Assembly (NCBI RefSeq): GCF_013426205.1
Contig: NC_089428.1
Coordinates: 1,674,001-1,738,000, forward strand
Length of the DNA: 64,000 nt
Source: Metarhizium brunneum
Lineage: Eukaryota; Ascomycota; Sordariomycetes; Hypocreales; Clavicipitaceae
Reading direction: 5' to 3'
Shown here: positions 23,045 to 32,408 of the stretch, piece by piece
How the letters are laid out: each line of letters begins with the position of its first letter
How positions within the stretch are numbered: the stretch's first letter is position 1
Notes under the pieces: generated by a model
What the model was told of the DNA's origin: nothing
Seen by the model: the letters and a program-made list of their open reading frames with translations, nothing else
Databases searched by the model: none
Made by a program: the position numbers and the translations under genes

Positions 23045-23775
23045 AGAAGGGCCGGGGGGGTCGATGTGAAATTAGAGAATGTTGGTGGGCCTTGGCTAAA
23101 GAGCATCAGTGGTTTGACGCATGATTCTGATGGATATTAATGTCTGGGCGTGCGTCTTCTTCCCGTGTGGATTGGTGTCTGGCTGTGTTTGAGCTTTGGC
23201 CGATTGATCATGGAGTATCGGGATCTGAGAGTGGCCATGGACGTTCTCACTACAATGCTAATCAAAGGCGCAAGTGCTGCGTATCAATATCTTGCTACAT
23301 ATGTCCTTACTAAATGTACTGTAACTGCACCGACATTAGATACCTTGGCGGCCTCTCCATAAGCTAAAGTGATAGACCAACATGGACACTACCCAGGAGA
23401 ATAAACTCAAGGATAAAGGGGCAAGCGGCAAAGGGAAAGAGGCGACCGTCGTGAGAGGATCTACATGAGCGGAAGTGCATTTAGACGCGGTATTTTGATC
23501 ATCATTCGCAACACCATTTCTTTGCTTGACCAAGAAACCATCGACCGAGACCGCTCTCCGTCCAGAATCGTCGACGGTTCAAATAGATATGCCTCGTTCG
23601 CAGCGTCGGTAGAGCGCATTCCATCGTCAGCTTTATGCTATTTCATATCCATTCCTCGACTCCCAGTCATTGTCGTCAATGGTCATAAATATACATGTAT
23701 CTCAGCCCAAGAAAGCCATCCTTCTCGTCCTCCCGGTATGCTATGCACCACACACGGCAGCAAACTCGCAGTATT
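23045..23775. other. Convergent 3' spacer
   Basis: Between S28 peptidase and Tma20. Only short frames without domains. Confidence 0.5.
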
Positions 23776-24449
23776 TCAATCGAAAGCCAGCTTCCACAAC
23801 CCATCACCCAAGAAATGCGCGTCTTCAACGACCGGCCCCTTACCCTTGGCCTTGACCTCGTCGGTCCCGCAGACCAGCATGCCCACGGCACACGCCTCCT
23901 GCTTGCCCTCGGCCATGATGACGACGGGCTCGCCCTTGTGCAGCTCCCTGCTCCAGCGGCCGTCGGCGTCGACGCCCTGGTCCATCTCCCTGCCGTCCTC
24001 GAGGCGCGCGGCGGCCCCCTCGACCGGCAGCCTGCCCCCCTTGGACGTCAGGCCGGGGGCCATGAGCGTCGCGCCCATGAGCACGAAGCGGATGGCGCCG
24101 CGGTCGATGCGGATCGTCGGGAAGCTCTGCGGGAAGCGGTGCACGAGCCTGAGGTGCGGCATGATGGCGGCCGCGCCGTCCTGCTGGTAGAAGAGCGGCT
24201 CCGCGTCCAGCACGTACAGCGTGTTGCGGTCGGGCAGCTTCATGCTCGCCAGCGACGCCTTCTTGGGCAGGATCTCGTCAATGTGCGGCGTCAGCAGGGG
24301 GTACGTCGTGAGCAGCGACTGGCGGAGGGACCGCTGCACCGACGACTTGAGCTTCTGCTTGGGCGAGGGGGCGATGCTGCGCTTGTCAGTTTGGTGGAAG
24401 GGCCTTGCGTCTGGCTACTGGCGGGCTCGACGTACTCCTTTTTGAACAT
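23776..24449 (-). CDS. tma20: Translation machinery-associated protein 20 (MCT-1-like, PUA domain)
   Basis: Exon 1 is 14 bases (24449-24436) and ends at a GTACGT donor. Exon 2 (24376-23776) starts after GCAG. Joined they encode 204 residues beginning MFKKDIAPSPKQKLKSSVQR, close to the start of known Tma20/MCT-1 proteins. The pre-PUA domain follows (LLTTYPLLTPHIDEILPKK, LPDRNTLYVLD, HLRLVHRFPQSFPTIRIDRGAIRFVLMGA). Then comes the PUA domain with IMAPGLTSKGGRLP, GEPVVIMAEGKQEACAVGM and the closing HFLGDGLWKL. Tma20 pairs with Tma22/DENR; the complex recycles 40S subunits and acts in re-initiation in the cytoplasm. Without the short first exon the frame has no ATG near its start, which is why this structure was chosen. 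Confidence 0.88.
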
Positions 24450-24817
24450 CTTGGGGGCGGGTTGTTTCTAGAACTTGGTGTTGAGCTTGGTGTATGGATG
24501 GCGGGGTGGGAGACTCTTGAGGTCGATGCGAGGCAAAAAGTTGGTGCCCCCGCTGGGCTTGTGATGGCGGGGTAAAGACGCGACATGCAATACGGGGGGG
24601 CAACGGGAGGTTGCTTCTGGCGAGCATCTACTTGGAGTCATATGGATTGAATGAGGGCAGCTGAATGGATGGATCTGGTGTTGAAGCAAAATGTGTTTAT
24701 TAAAAGACTCTACTTTGTTGGAGTGCAGGCGTAAAATACACACGTCTCCAAGCGCTTGTTGGACGTCCCGGGACCCGGGGTCATCAAACTTGGCCAGGGA
24801 CAGGCATCTTCGAGGGA
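24450..24817. other. Spacer, I78 gene end to Tma20 start
   Basis: 368 bases with Tma20 promoter sequence and the 3' flank of the inhibitor gene. No gene seen. Confidence 0.5.
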
Positions 24818-25128
24818 CTACCCGTGGGTGACGTGGGAAACGGTACCCTTATCGTCCAGGTGGACGTTGAGCCGGTTCTCTTTAAAGTCCATGGTGACGG
24901 CCTGGCCGGGCCCAATGACGCGGTGCTCCTGCGGGAGGTCTTTCTTGCAGAAGAGCTGCGACGGTAAGCACGTGGACATACGAAGTAGGGAGCGAGTGTT
25001 GTTCCTTTCGGCTGGCTTACCGTCTCTGTGTGCTCCGTGTCGGATAGTTTCTTGCCGACGAGCTTGTTTTGCCATTCTTCAGTCTTATTGCCGGGCTGGC
25101 TGGTGATTCCGGGCACAATAAGCGGCAT
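24818..25128 (-). CDS. I78-family peptidase inhibitor
   Basis: Exons 25128-25021 and 24955-24818 (GTAAGC donor, CGCAG acceptor, phase 0) give 81 residues with no signal peptide. The sequence shows the family pattern: TEEWQNKLVGKKLSD near residues 17-31, then the inhibitory-loop region DLPQEHRVIGPGQAVTMDF and a final NRLNVHLDDKGTVSHVTHG, where the Asn-Val-x-Val/Leu and Asp-Gly-type turn are conserved. I78 proteins inhibit serine peptidases, for example Aspergillus elastase inhibitor. A cytosolic or non-classically secreted role is likely given the missing signal peptide. It lies near a secreted S28 peptidase, but a functional tie is not implied. Confidence 0.88.
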
Positions 25129-26735
25129 GGCGATGATGGGTCTCGGGATGGATACTCGGGGGTTGATTGGGGGGAATGGACTGGGAAAATCGCCAGAACG
25201 GGTAGTCAAGACGATAAAGGTTTGCGAGCTTGAAGAACGGAGCACCAGGGAGAATTACTTATATAGTCGTTCAAGGTTAATGCTGGACATGAAATTGGCA
25301 CCTCGACCTGCTTTGTAGGGTAAGTCGAGCGGACGCGATGACGAAGTGGTGTCGTGGGCGATGACGTCGTTGGCTAACGACGGTGCGCCCATCGATGGCC
25401 TTCGAAAGACCCGCACGGTGCCGCAGACCAGACCACCTTTCTCCTTCTTCTTTGTTCACGCAACTGCGCTTTTTCGTGCACAGCCTTTGGGTACCGAGTC
25501 CATGCCACAGAGCCGGGTTTCCTAATGGAATGCAACGGCAAAACTGTGGTGAGAAAAAGGACAGGATTCAACACACAACTGGCAAGAGTTTGCATAGCCG
25601 GCAAAGTTGTAACGCATCAATGATTTTACCTTGGCCGCGGATGCCGCCCGAGTGATGGCTCAACGGCGTCGACGAGTGGCCATGCGCTGCCGCCCCCTTA
25701 CTCTAGGTGTGACAAAGGGGGACGGATGGCTCCGGACCCCAGATTCTGCAGCCCTCCCCCCTAGTGGCGAAGACTCGTCCTGTCCTTGAAAGATGAGACG
25801 TTTGGCTGATGAGTGCGACTGGACACGTCGGGATATTTGGAGCCCCAGAACCCAGGGAATTACCAGACAAATTACTCCGTACTCTGTACAGAATCAATTC
25901 GCAAGCAAGTCCTCTATGGAGCAGGTCGAGGTGCTAAAAATAGCTGGGAAACTGACCGGTCGACAGCAAAACGGGGCCAGGGTAATGGAGGCTAACTGTC
26001 AATAGTACACATGTGCATGGTAGACATCGATGCTTCTTGCTGCCAGTTGCTGCCAGTCATGGACTCCCCGTCGTGGTACAAGGCTGGTTGCCCATCGGCC
26101 ATCCGCTGCCGCACAGCCCAATTATCGACGCAAAGGCCAGTGCCTGCTGACAGCAATTGATGCCTGGTCCCATGGCGCTCAAGTGCTCTGGCCCGGCAAA
26201 CCCGTCAGCCACAGTGTCCGACTGAGCTAGGGCTGACAGCGCCTCCATGGAGATCTCCATACCGGACCGTTCTCATAAATGAGGGCACCACTTTACGTCG
26301 TCCAATTGATGGACCCATCGCGCGGCATATGGCATGCCAACTATTGGGTCCGAGCCGCGCTCCCTTTTCGCTTCCCAACGAGAGCCTCAGTCCTCTGTTG
26401 GCTGCCTTTCCCCCCATTTTCCGAACACCTCCAAGCACAGAGAGTCGACAATCCATCTCCCCCTTGTCTCCTTGACAGAAGCGTCTCCCTCCCCGTCCTT
26501 CCTTTTCCTTTCGATTGCCTCGCACCTGTCCCTGCCGGCGCTGCACCCAGACTCCAACTATTTCTCCTACGGGGTCCAGTTTTTGCCGTCCGAGTGAAGA
26601 TCCCAGACCCCTGATCCAAACCACCAAAAAAAAAAAAGTGTTGCAAGAATCGGCGCTGGTCGGACGAAAGGCGACTTGCCCGCTCGCGGAAGAACAGCTA
26701 AAAAAAATATCCAGCGTCTCACCGCTCCATATACG
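25129..26735. other. Divergent intergenic region with C/T-rich leader
   Basis: Promoters of the I78 gene and the membrane-protein gene. About 26360-26560 is rich in C and T, typical of a fungal 5' leader, and creates spurious frames of up to 203 codons on either strand. No gene supported. Confidence 0.5.
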
Positions 26736-27551
26736 ATGCGGTCCTTCTCCCTGGCCGCGCTGCTGCTCGCCAGCACCGCCGCAGCCCTCCCCCGAAACGA
26801 GTGCTTCCGCGTCCACAGCAAAGCCCTCGCCGAGTACACCGACTGCGGCAACCAGGCCGCCGTGAGCCGGTGCCTCGCCTCGCTGTCCAGCTTCGAGCCA
26901 AGCGACCTCGCGCCGTGCTACACCAACGCCGGCTGCTCAGCCAGCCAGGCGGCCCTCGAAGCCCGGTACATCACGACGCGGTGCCAGGAATACAGCACCG
27001 GCAACGAGCTGCGAAAACGCTTCCGCGCCGCCCTGGAGCCCGTCCGGGCCACGCAGGCGGTCGTCGCGGCCGCGCACCTCGCCGCGCGGGCGACGACGAC
27101 GCCGGCCCCCGTCCGCAAGGGCGCCGACTGCTTCAGCGCCAGCGAGTTCGACACGTCGAGCTGCGACGTGGCCACGGAGAACGGCAAGGCCGTGACGCGC
27201 ACGTGCACGCCGTCCAAGGGCACCTCGAGCGACTGCCTCTCGGGCTGGATCTGCACCGTCGACAGCACCCACCAGGACATATGCATGAAGAAGCAGCCCA
27301 TCGACACGGGCGGCATCATCGTCGCCATCGTCTTCGCCGCCTTCTTCGCCATCGGCCTCGCCTACCTGACCTTTGCCTGCTGCCGCGAGCGCAAGCACCA
27401 CAAGCGCGTCGCCGCCAAGGCAGAGGCCGTCGCCCTCGCCCGCGCCGCCACCAAGAAGCAGCGCTCGCAGGAGGCCCGCGCGCCCCTCATGCAGCAGACG
27501 CAGGAGGCTAGTAGTCCCAACCCTTTCCAGGACCAGCCTAGCCATGCTTAG
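26736..27551 (+). CDS. Single-pass type I membrane protein, cysteine-rich ectodomain
   Basis: One exon, 271 residues, starting at the first ATG after a long leader. A signal peptide (MRSFSLAALLLASTAAALP) is followed by a cysteine-rich outer part with CFRVHSKALAEYTDCGN, RCLASLSSF, CYTNAGC and a second cluster CFSASEFDTSSCD to CTVDSTHQDIC. One helix follows (GGIIVAIVFAAFFAIGLAYLTFA, about residues 190-213), then a basic CCRERKHHKR stop-transfer and a short cytoplasmic tail rich in Ala, Gln and Pro. The layout suggests a plasma-membrane or cell-surface protein, perhaps a sensor or adhesin; I cannot name the family. Codon use is strongly GC-biased, which also produces a 236-codon shadow frame. 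Confidence 0.75.
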   Translation: MRSFSLAALLLASTAAALPRNECFRVHSKALAEYTDCGNQAAVSRCLASLSSFEPSDLAPCYTNAGCSASQAALEARYITTRCQEYSTGNELRKRFRAALEPVRATQAVVAAAHLAARATTTPAPVRKGADCFSASEFDTSSCDVATENGKAVTRTCTPSKGTSSDCLSGWICTVDSTHQDICMKKQPIDTGGIIVAIVFAAFFAIGLAYLTFACCRERKHHKRVAAKAEAVALARAATKKQRSQEARAPLMQQTQEASSPNPFQDQPSHA

Positions 27552-28778
27552 ACTTTTTTTCTTCTTATTTTTTTCTAGCGGAACGAGGATTGGGGGCATG
27601 GATGGATGGATGGATGGTCGATTTTTTTTGGGGGCCAAGTACGAACGACCACCCAGGTTATATTGTGGAATGGCAGATATCTTTGCGGAGGAAATGGATC
27701 GTGGGAGATGATGGGGGCTTTCTTCCCCTCAATTTATAAAGAACAAGGTTTGGATTGAAACGAAAGGGATTTTTTTTCTTGGCTCAGCATCTTGTAATTA
27801 TGGCATAAGAAAAACAATACATATGTTCCATGGATATTTGGCTCCAACATGTTGTGGGGTTATTTCCAAGCCCAAGGATTGTAATTGCATAAGTATGCGT
27901 TTCCAGTTCACACCCGCTCTAATGGCTGTAAAGTCCCCGATACTAGGGCTAGTAGTTGGCTGACAAGTTCAAACCGTCCATCGCAGTGTCGACGTTATAT
28001 CACGAGCGGAGCACCACATTGCAAGGCATGCGATTTCATCCTCAACATTGCACTGATAGGCGGCATCCACATTCACAACACATTCACAACTAGGAGACAC
28101 GCGCAGATGAAAATATCCTCTGCAGGCGCTGTTAAATAACCCTTCCGTACCGTCGGCAATGGGCATGTTTGATATTTGTTAATCGAACATAGAGTAATGA
28201 AAACCGAATCTTGTCCTGCTCCCTCCGTTCCGCTGGTAGCCACATATCAATAATAATGACGGCCGACCGAATCGACCAGTGGCTAGTATAAAGTCGACAC
28301 CTGATTGATCAATGCCGTGCATGTTTCGCTGCCCTACCTCCTTGCCTGCCGCTCCCATTTCTCCCACCAAAATTCCCTTCCAATGCCGTCTCGCTGAGAA
28401 TTCCAATATAGACGCTACCATGGTGCTATACGTCATGTCTTGCTCGGCTACAGAGAGTTGCCATCCTTTCAAGATAGTTTAGACGTCACTGTGATGTCTC
28501 CTTGTCGGATTACGACCTCGGAGTACGTTCCAAGAAATTCTTCTGTCAAAAGGCGCCGCACCGATCCTGGAATGTGACACACTACACGACAGACCGTCAG
28601 AGAGGCGTGGGATTGGGTTGTTCCAGATAGACCAGTCAATCTTCAAATCTCGATCCACTGCCATGTTTGATGCAGAAGTCGATGCCCTATTCCTGTCGCC
28701 ACTGCCACTTCTCCGGAAACCGCTCCTTCGAACCAGAGGGCTCGCCATGACGACACCCCCTGCTTCAGAGGAGCTCTT
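27552..28778. other. Convergent 3' spacer
   Basis: 3' regions of the membrane-protein gene and NST1. Minus-strand frames of 89-97 codons at 28179-28472 and 28479-28748 lack domains. No gene supported. Confidence 0.5.
27598..27617 (+). repeat. (ATGG)n tetranucleotide repeat
   Basis: Five units of ATGG just past the stop of the membrane-protein gene, in its 3' region. Confidence 0.85.
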
Positions 28779-31700
28779 CTAGTGGCCCCGCAAAGACGCG
28801 TGGTTGGTACGAGGACTGCAAACCTCTCCTGGTGCCCCTACCGCTCGATATGAATGCCCTGAAGCATCACTTTGATCCAGAGTCCATCGAATCCTGTGCT
28901 GACCAGCACCGCTCATATCACGCCTGGCATCAAACGTTCCACCCCCGTTGGAATTGTTGCCCTCGGTGTCACAGAGGTTCAGTAGGTCTTGTTCAGTTAG
29001 GGAGAAGTCGTTGGCATAAATCTCCACCTGTGACTTGATCGCGCCTAGGTCCATGTATCCCTCTGCATCGGCGGCTCCAGACGCAGACAGTTCTCTGTAT
29101 GCAGCACACAGAAAAGATCTGACCATAACATGGCGTGGCTGGGATGAAGATCGAATGGAACTCATGGTTGGAGTTGGCGAGGCCATGTTAGCCATGCCAA
29201 AGCCTGGCGGAATTCCCGGAGAGCCCCACGTCGAACTCGAAAAACCAGGCGGTGCGAAAGGCTGCCCGTGTGCGGCTCCCGCCGGAGGACCCCAGGGATT
29301 CTGTCCCATGGGAAATCCTGCGTCCATGAAAGGGCTTGTCGGAAATCCTCCACGGGGCCCCGGGGGTTGATTACGCAGACTACTGGGGTTCATGCCCTCC
29401 AGCGGAGGTGCATCATCAGCCACCAGAGCGCTGCTACCCAGATGCTTAGTTTCGTCATCTTCTTCGCGAGATTGGCGTTGAGACAGGCTGCCAGGGCGGC
29501 CAATCGGTGCAGGTCTTCCAATAGGTTGGGTCGGCACTCCTGCTGCCCCATCGTATCCAAGAGAGCCTTGGCGTGTATGTGTAGGAATCAGAGGCTCTTT
29601 CGCCATTGGGAACCCTTGGTGCATGGGGAACGGATCGGTGGAAGCGTGATTGAATCCTGGAGGCGCCATTGGGCCTTGGTGAAATCCTCGTGCAACTGGA
29701 CCGTTCAGTCCAGGAGGCGGCATCATCACGTTAGGACCAGGACGAAATTGCAGGGGGGGGAATATAGCCTCGTGTGAAATAGGGCTGGGAAAGCGTGGCG
29801 GCCGGTGTTGTGTCAATCCTGGGGGCGGTTGCAAACCCATTGTCGGCGGCATTTGGAAAGGCGGCGTGTGGCTTGGTAGTCTGGTTTGCATACTGTGAGG
29901 TGACACGGGTTGATTGAGCTGAGCCGCAAGTATCGAGCTGCTTGTGCTGGCTTTTCTTTCTTGCCCAATGGGTCCGGGGCTGACCTGAATAGGGGTCCCG
30001 GGATGAGGAGACGGATTCTGGCTAGGCCCCGATGCGGATTGGGAAGCTGCCGAGCTCCCTGGACCAGAGTCCTGCTGCTGAGACAACGCACGAGATCGAA
30101 TAGGTGTGGGCGCTTTCGGGATCGCTGGCGTGGCTACTGGAATCTTTGGCGAAGCGTAGCTTGCCGGGTTAGGCGGATGTTGCGATAGAACAGCCGGAAG
30201 GGGGGTAGAAGTATACCCCTGTCCGCGCTTTGCGATTTGAATAGGCTGTGCCTGAGCAGTTTGGGTGGAGGACTTGATGTTTGCTTTGTCTTCTTTGGCT
30301 CGTTGAGCAGCTTCATAAAGCTCTCTGTGAGCTTTAGCTGCCCTCGCCTCCTTTTCTCGCTTGTCGCGTTCCTGTTTCTCTTTACGCTCCTGTGCTTCCC
30401 GCTCTCTCAGATCCCGAGCCTCTTTGTCCCTTTGACGTTGCTCTTCTTTGAGTTTCTTTTCGCGATCCTTTGCCTCGCGGGCTTTGCGTTCTTGCTCCGC
30501 CTGTCTTTCGCGCTGCTCGTGAATGCGTCGTTGACGGTCGGCCTCCCTCTTCAATCGGGCTTCTTCCTCAGCCTTCTTCTGGGATTCTTTCTGTTTTCGC
30601 TTCTCCTCGGCTTTGTGTTTCTGTTCAGCAAGCCTCTGCTGCTCGGCTAGAAGCCGAGCAGCTTCTTCCGCAGCCTTTTCAGCCTCCTTGCGCGCCTTTT
30701 CCTCGGCCAAGGCTTGCTTCTTTTGAGCAGCCTTGTCCTTTTTCTTTTGCGCGTTTTTCGCTTTCTTGGCTTTTTGCTGATCAACTTGCCTGCTTTCTTC
30801 TTCTAACTCTTCTAGCAGCTTATCTTGCCGCTCTTTGGCCACTTTCTCCTTGTATGCGGATAGGACTCTTTGCTCGAACATTCGGGCAGCAAATATTTGG
30901 AACATTCTGCGGCCTTCCTCCATTCGCTGTTCTTCCGTCATTTGATCCTGGCAGCAGCACTCAGTATGGAACCCGGACGGCATTATAGAAGGATTAGAAT
31001 ATACCTCTTCATCCTCATACTCCTCGTCTTGGCTGTCCTCATAATCTTCCTCCTCCTCTTCTTCATCTTCGTAGTCATCATCGTCAGGAGGATGATTATG
31101 AGGAGCGGAGTATGAGCCGTTGGGATGACCGTAGCCGCGGGAGAAGTGTTCTCTTGCGTCCTCCTCGCGAGCCATGCGACGTTCTGCTAGCTGTTCCATC
31201 ATTTCAATGAATCGCTTGCCGTCGTTTTTGAGTAGGTCATCCGCCACGGTGAGAATGCCGCCTAAGTCCATGTTACCATATACGCTGAGAAGAGATTCAA
31301 GAAGCTGCGTACCCTTGACTTGCAAACTACTGCCAAATGCCAAGAAATCCGTCATGTCTCGATCGTAGGGGTTGTGAAACTGCTCTGGGGGTTCGTCGTC
31401 GCTATATTCGTCGTCCTCCGCTTCATCCTCACTATAAACTTCCTCCAGCTCGTCTTCTTCATCTTCGTCGCCCACGTGCTCTACAATCCTACCATGAGAC
31501 GGCTGTTGCGGGGTATAATTCGAGGGTAGTCGACGGCGAGGTTGCGGGGGAAAGTCTCGTGATGGTGGTTGCAGCATTGGTGGTCCATCACCGTGGTTGG
31601 CAAACTGCTCTAGCTCCAGATAGTACGCATCATACAAGCCCTCCAACTCCTCCTCAATAGCTGTTCGCTTCCGTCCACACACAGTACAACTGCATGTGTG

Positions 31701-32408
31701 CTTCTGCTGCTCCTTCATCTTCTTCAAGACGGCGTCTTTCTCCACCTTGACCAGTGACTTTCGCTCGTCTTCGCCAAGTCCAAGCCAGAACTCTTTAATG
31801 CGTTCTCTTTCTTCGTGATTGCTTGTGCTCCAAATCTTATCTCGTGACATGCCCGGTGGTCGAGAGACATCTTGGCTGGTCATTCGGGGTACAGAAGTAG
31901 AAATAACTGGAGAGTTGTCAACATCGCCAAACTCTTCGGCATTCTTTCTCTTCTTTTTCTTGGTCTTTTTGGACTTGGGAGCCGAATGGGAATGACCATT
32001 CGTCCCCGGAGCAGCAAATTCGCCACTTTGCGCATCCTCCATATCTTCCTCATCGCTTACGACGATGTCTTGGTCGTCGGGTAAGATCTCGCTGAGCCCG
32101 TTTGATGTTGGTGAGGGGTCTGGAAGAGCGTTGGCTGCTTGCTCGACGGCGGCGGCCTTTGCTAATGCCTTTTGTCGACGCTTTTGCTTCTTGCGATTTA
32201 CATTTTGTAAAGGCGCGTCAGGCGTGGGAGGGTTTGGCAGCGGATTCGCCGATTTAGCGGCAATTGTCGGCGTTGAGGGTTGGGAGGAGTCGGAAGGTGT
32301 GCTTTTGGGAACAGTGATGAACTTTGATCCATCCTTGTTTGTGTACTTGGCTGTGTTTCGAGGTGATGCCGGCGTAGGAGGAGCCGGTTTCTGGTTGGTG
32401 GCCGGCAT
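28779..32408 (-). CDS. nst1: Stress response protein NST1
   Basis: A continuous frame of 1209 codons from an ATG at 32408. It shows the NST1 layout: a Pro/Thr-rich start, NRKKQKRRQKALAKAAA, the RMTSQDVSRPPGM and IWSTSNHEERERIKEFWLGLGEDERKSLVKVEK block, HTCSCTVCGRKRTAIEEELE, two acidic runs (about residues 310-345 and 440-460), TEEQRMEEGRRMFQIFAARMFEQRV (about 488), and a roughly 200-residue Lys/Glu/Arg coiled coil. The second half is Pro/Gln/Gly-rich and disordered. NST1 influences salt tolerance in yeast and interacts with splicing factor Msl1; its biochemistry is unclear. Bases 30948-31004 look like an in-frame 57-base intron (GTATAT...CCAG). If spliced, residues VYSNPS to ECCCQ vanish and the protein is 1190 residues. 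Confidence 0.88.
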   Translation of the reverse strand: MPATNQKPAPPTPASPRNTAKYTNKDGSKFITVPKSTPSDSSQPSTPTIAAKSANPLPNPPTPDAPLQNVNRKKQKRRQKALAKAAAVEQAANALPDPSPTSNGLSEILPDDQDIVVSDEEDMEDAQSGEFAAPGTNGHSHSAPKSKKTKKKKRKNAEEFGDVDNSPVISTSVPRMTSQDVSRPPGMSRDKIWSTSNHEERERIKEFWLGLGEDERKSLVKVEKDAVLKKMKEQQKHTCSCTVCGRKRTAIEEELEGLYDAYYLELEQFANHGDGPPMLQPPSRDFPPQPRRRLPSNYTPQQPSHGRIVEHVGDEDEEDELEEVYSEDEAEDDEYSDDEPPEQFHNPYDRDMTDFLAFGSSLQVKGTQLLESLLSVYGNMDLGGILTVADDLLKNDGKRFIEMMEQLAERRMAREEDAREHFSRGYGHPNGSYSAPHNHPPDDDDYEDEEEEEEDYEDSQDEEYEDEEVYSNPSIMPSGFHTECCCQDQMTEEQRMEEGRRMFQIFAARMFEQRVLSAYKEKVAKERQDKLLEELEEESRQVDQQKAKKAKNAQKKKDKAAQKKQALAEEKARKEAEKAAEEAARLLAEQQRLAEQKHKAEEKRKQKESQKKAEEEARLKREADRQRRIHEQRERQAEQERKAREAKDREKKLKEEQRQRDKEARDLREREAQERKEKQERDKREKEARAAKAHRELYEAAQRAKEDKANIKSSTQTAQAQPIQIAKRGQGYTSTPLPAVLSQHPPNPASYASPKIPVATPAIPKAPTPIRSRALSQQQDSGPGSSAASQSASGPSQNPSPHPGTPIQVSPGPIGQERKASTSSSILAAQLNQPVSPHSMQTRLPSHTPPFQMPPTMGLQPPPGLTQHRPPRFPSPISHEAIFPPLQFRPGPNVMMPPPGLNGPVARGFHQGPMAPPGFNHASTDPFPMHQGFPMAKEPLIPTHTRQGSLGYDGAAGVPTQPIGRPAPIGRPGSLSQRQSREEDDETKHLGSSALVADDAPPLEGMNPSSLRNQPPGPRGGFPTSPFMDAGFPMGQNPWGPPAGAAHGQPFAPPGFSSSTWGSPGIPPGFGMANMASPTPTMSSIRSSSQPRHVMVRSFLCAAYRELSASGAADAEGYMDLGAIKSQVEIYANDFSLTEQDLLNLCDTEGNNSNGGGTFDARRDMSGAGQHRIRWTLDQSDASGHSYRAVGAPGEVCSPRTNHASLRGH

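Noticed and set aside
26205..26816. 203-codon minus-strand ORF
   Set aside because: Complement of the C/T-rich leader and the start of the membrane-protein gene; Gly/Arg-rich with no domain.
30237..30988. Hydrophobic plus-strand ORFs (Leu/Phe-rich)
   Set aside because: Complement of the Lys/Glu-rich NST1 coiled coil, which always yields false membrane-like frames.
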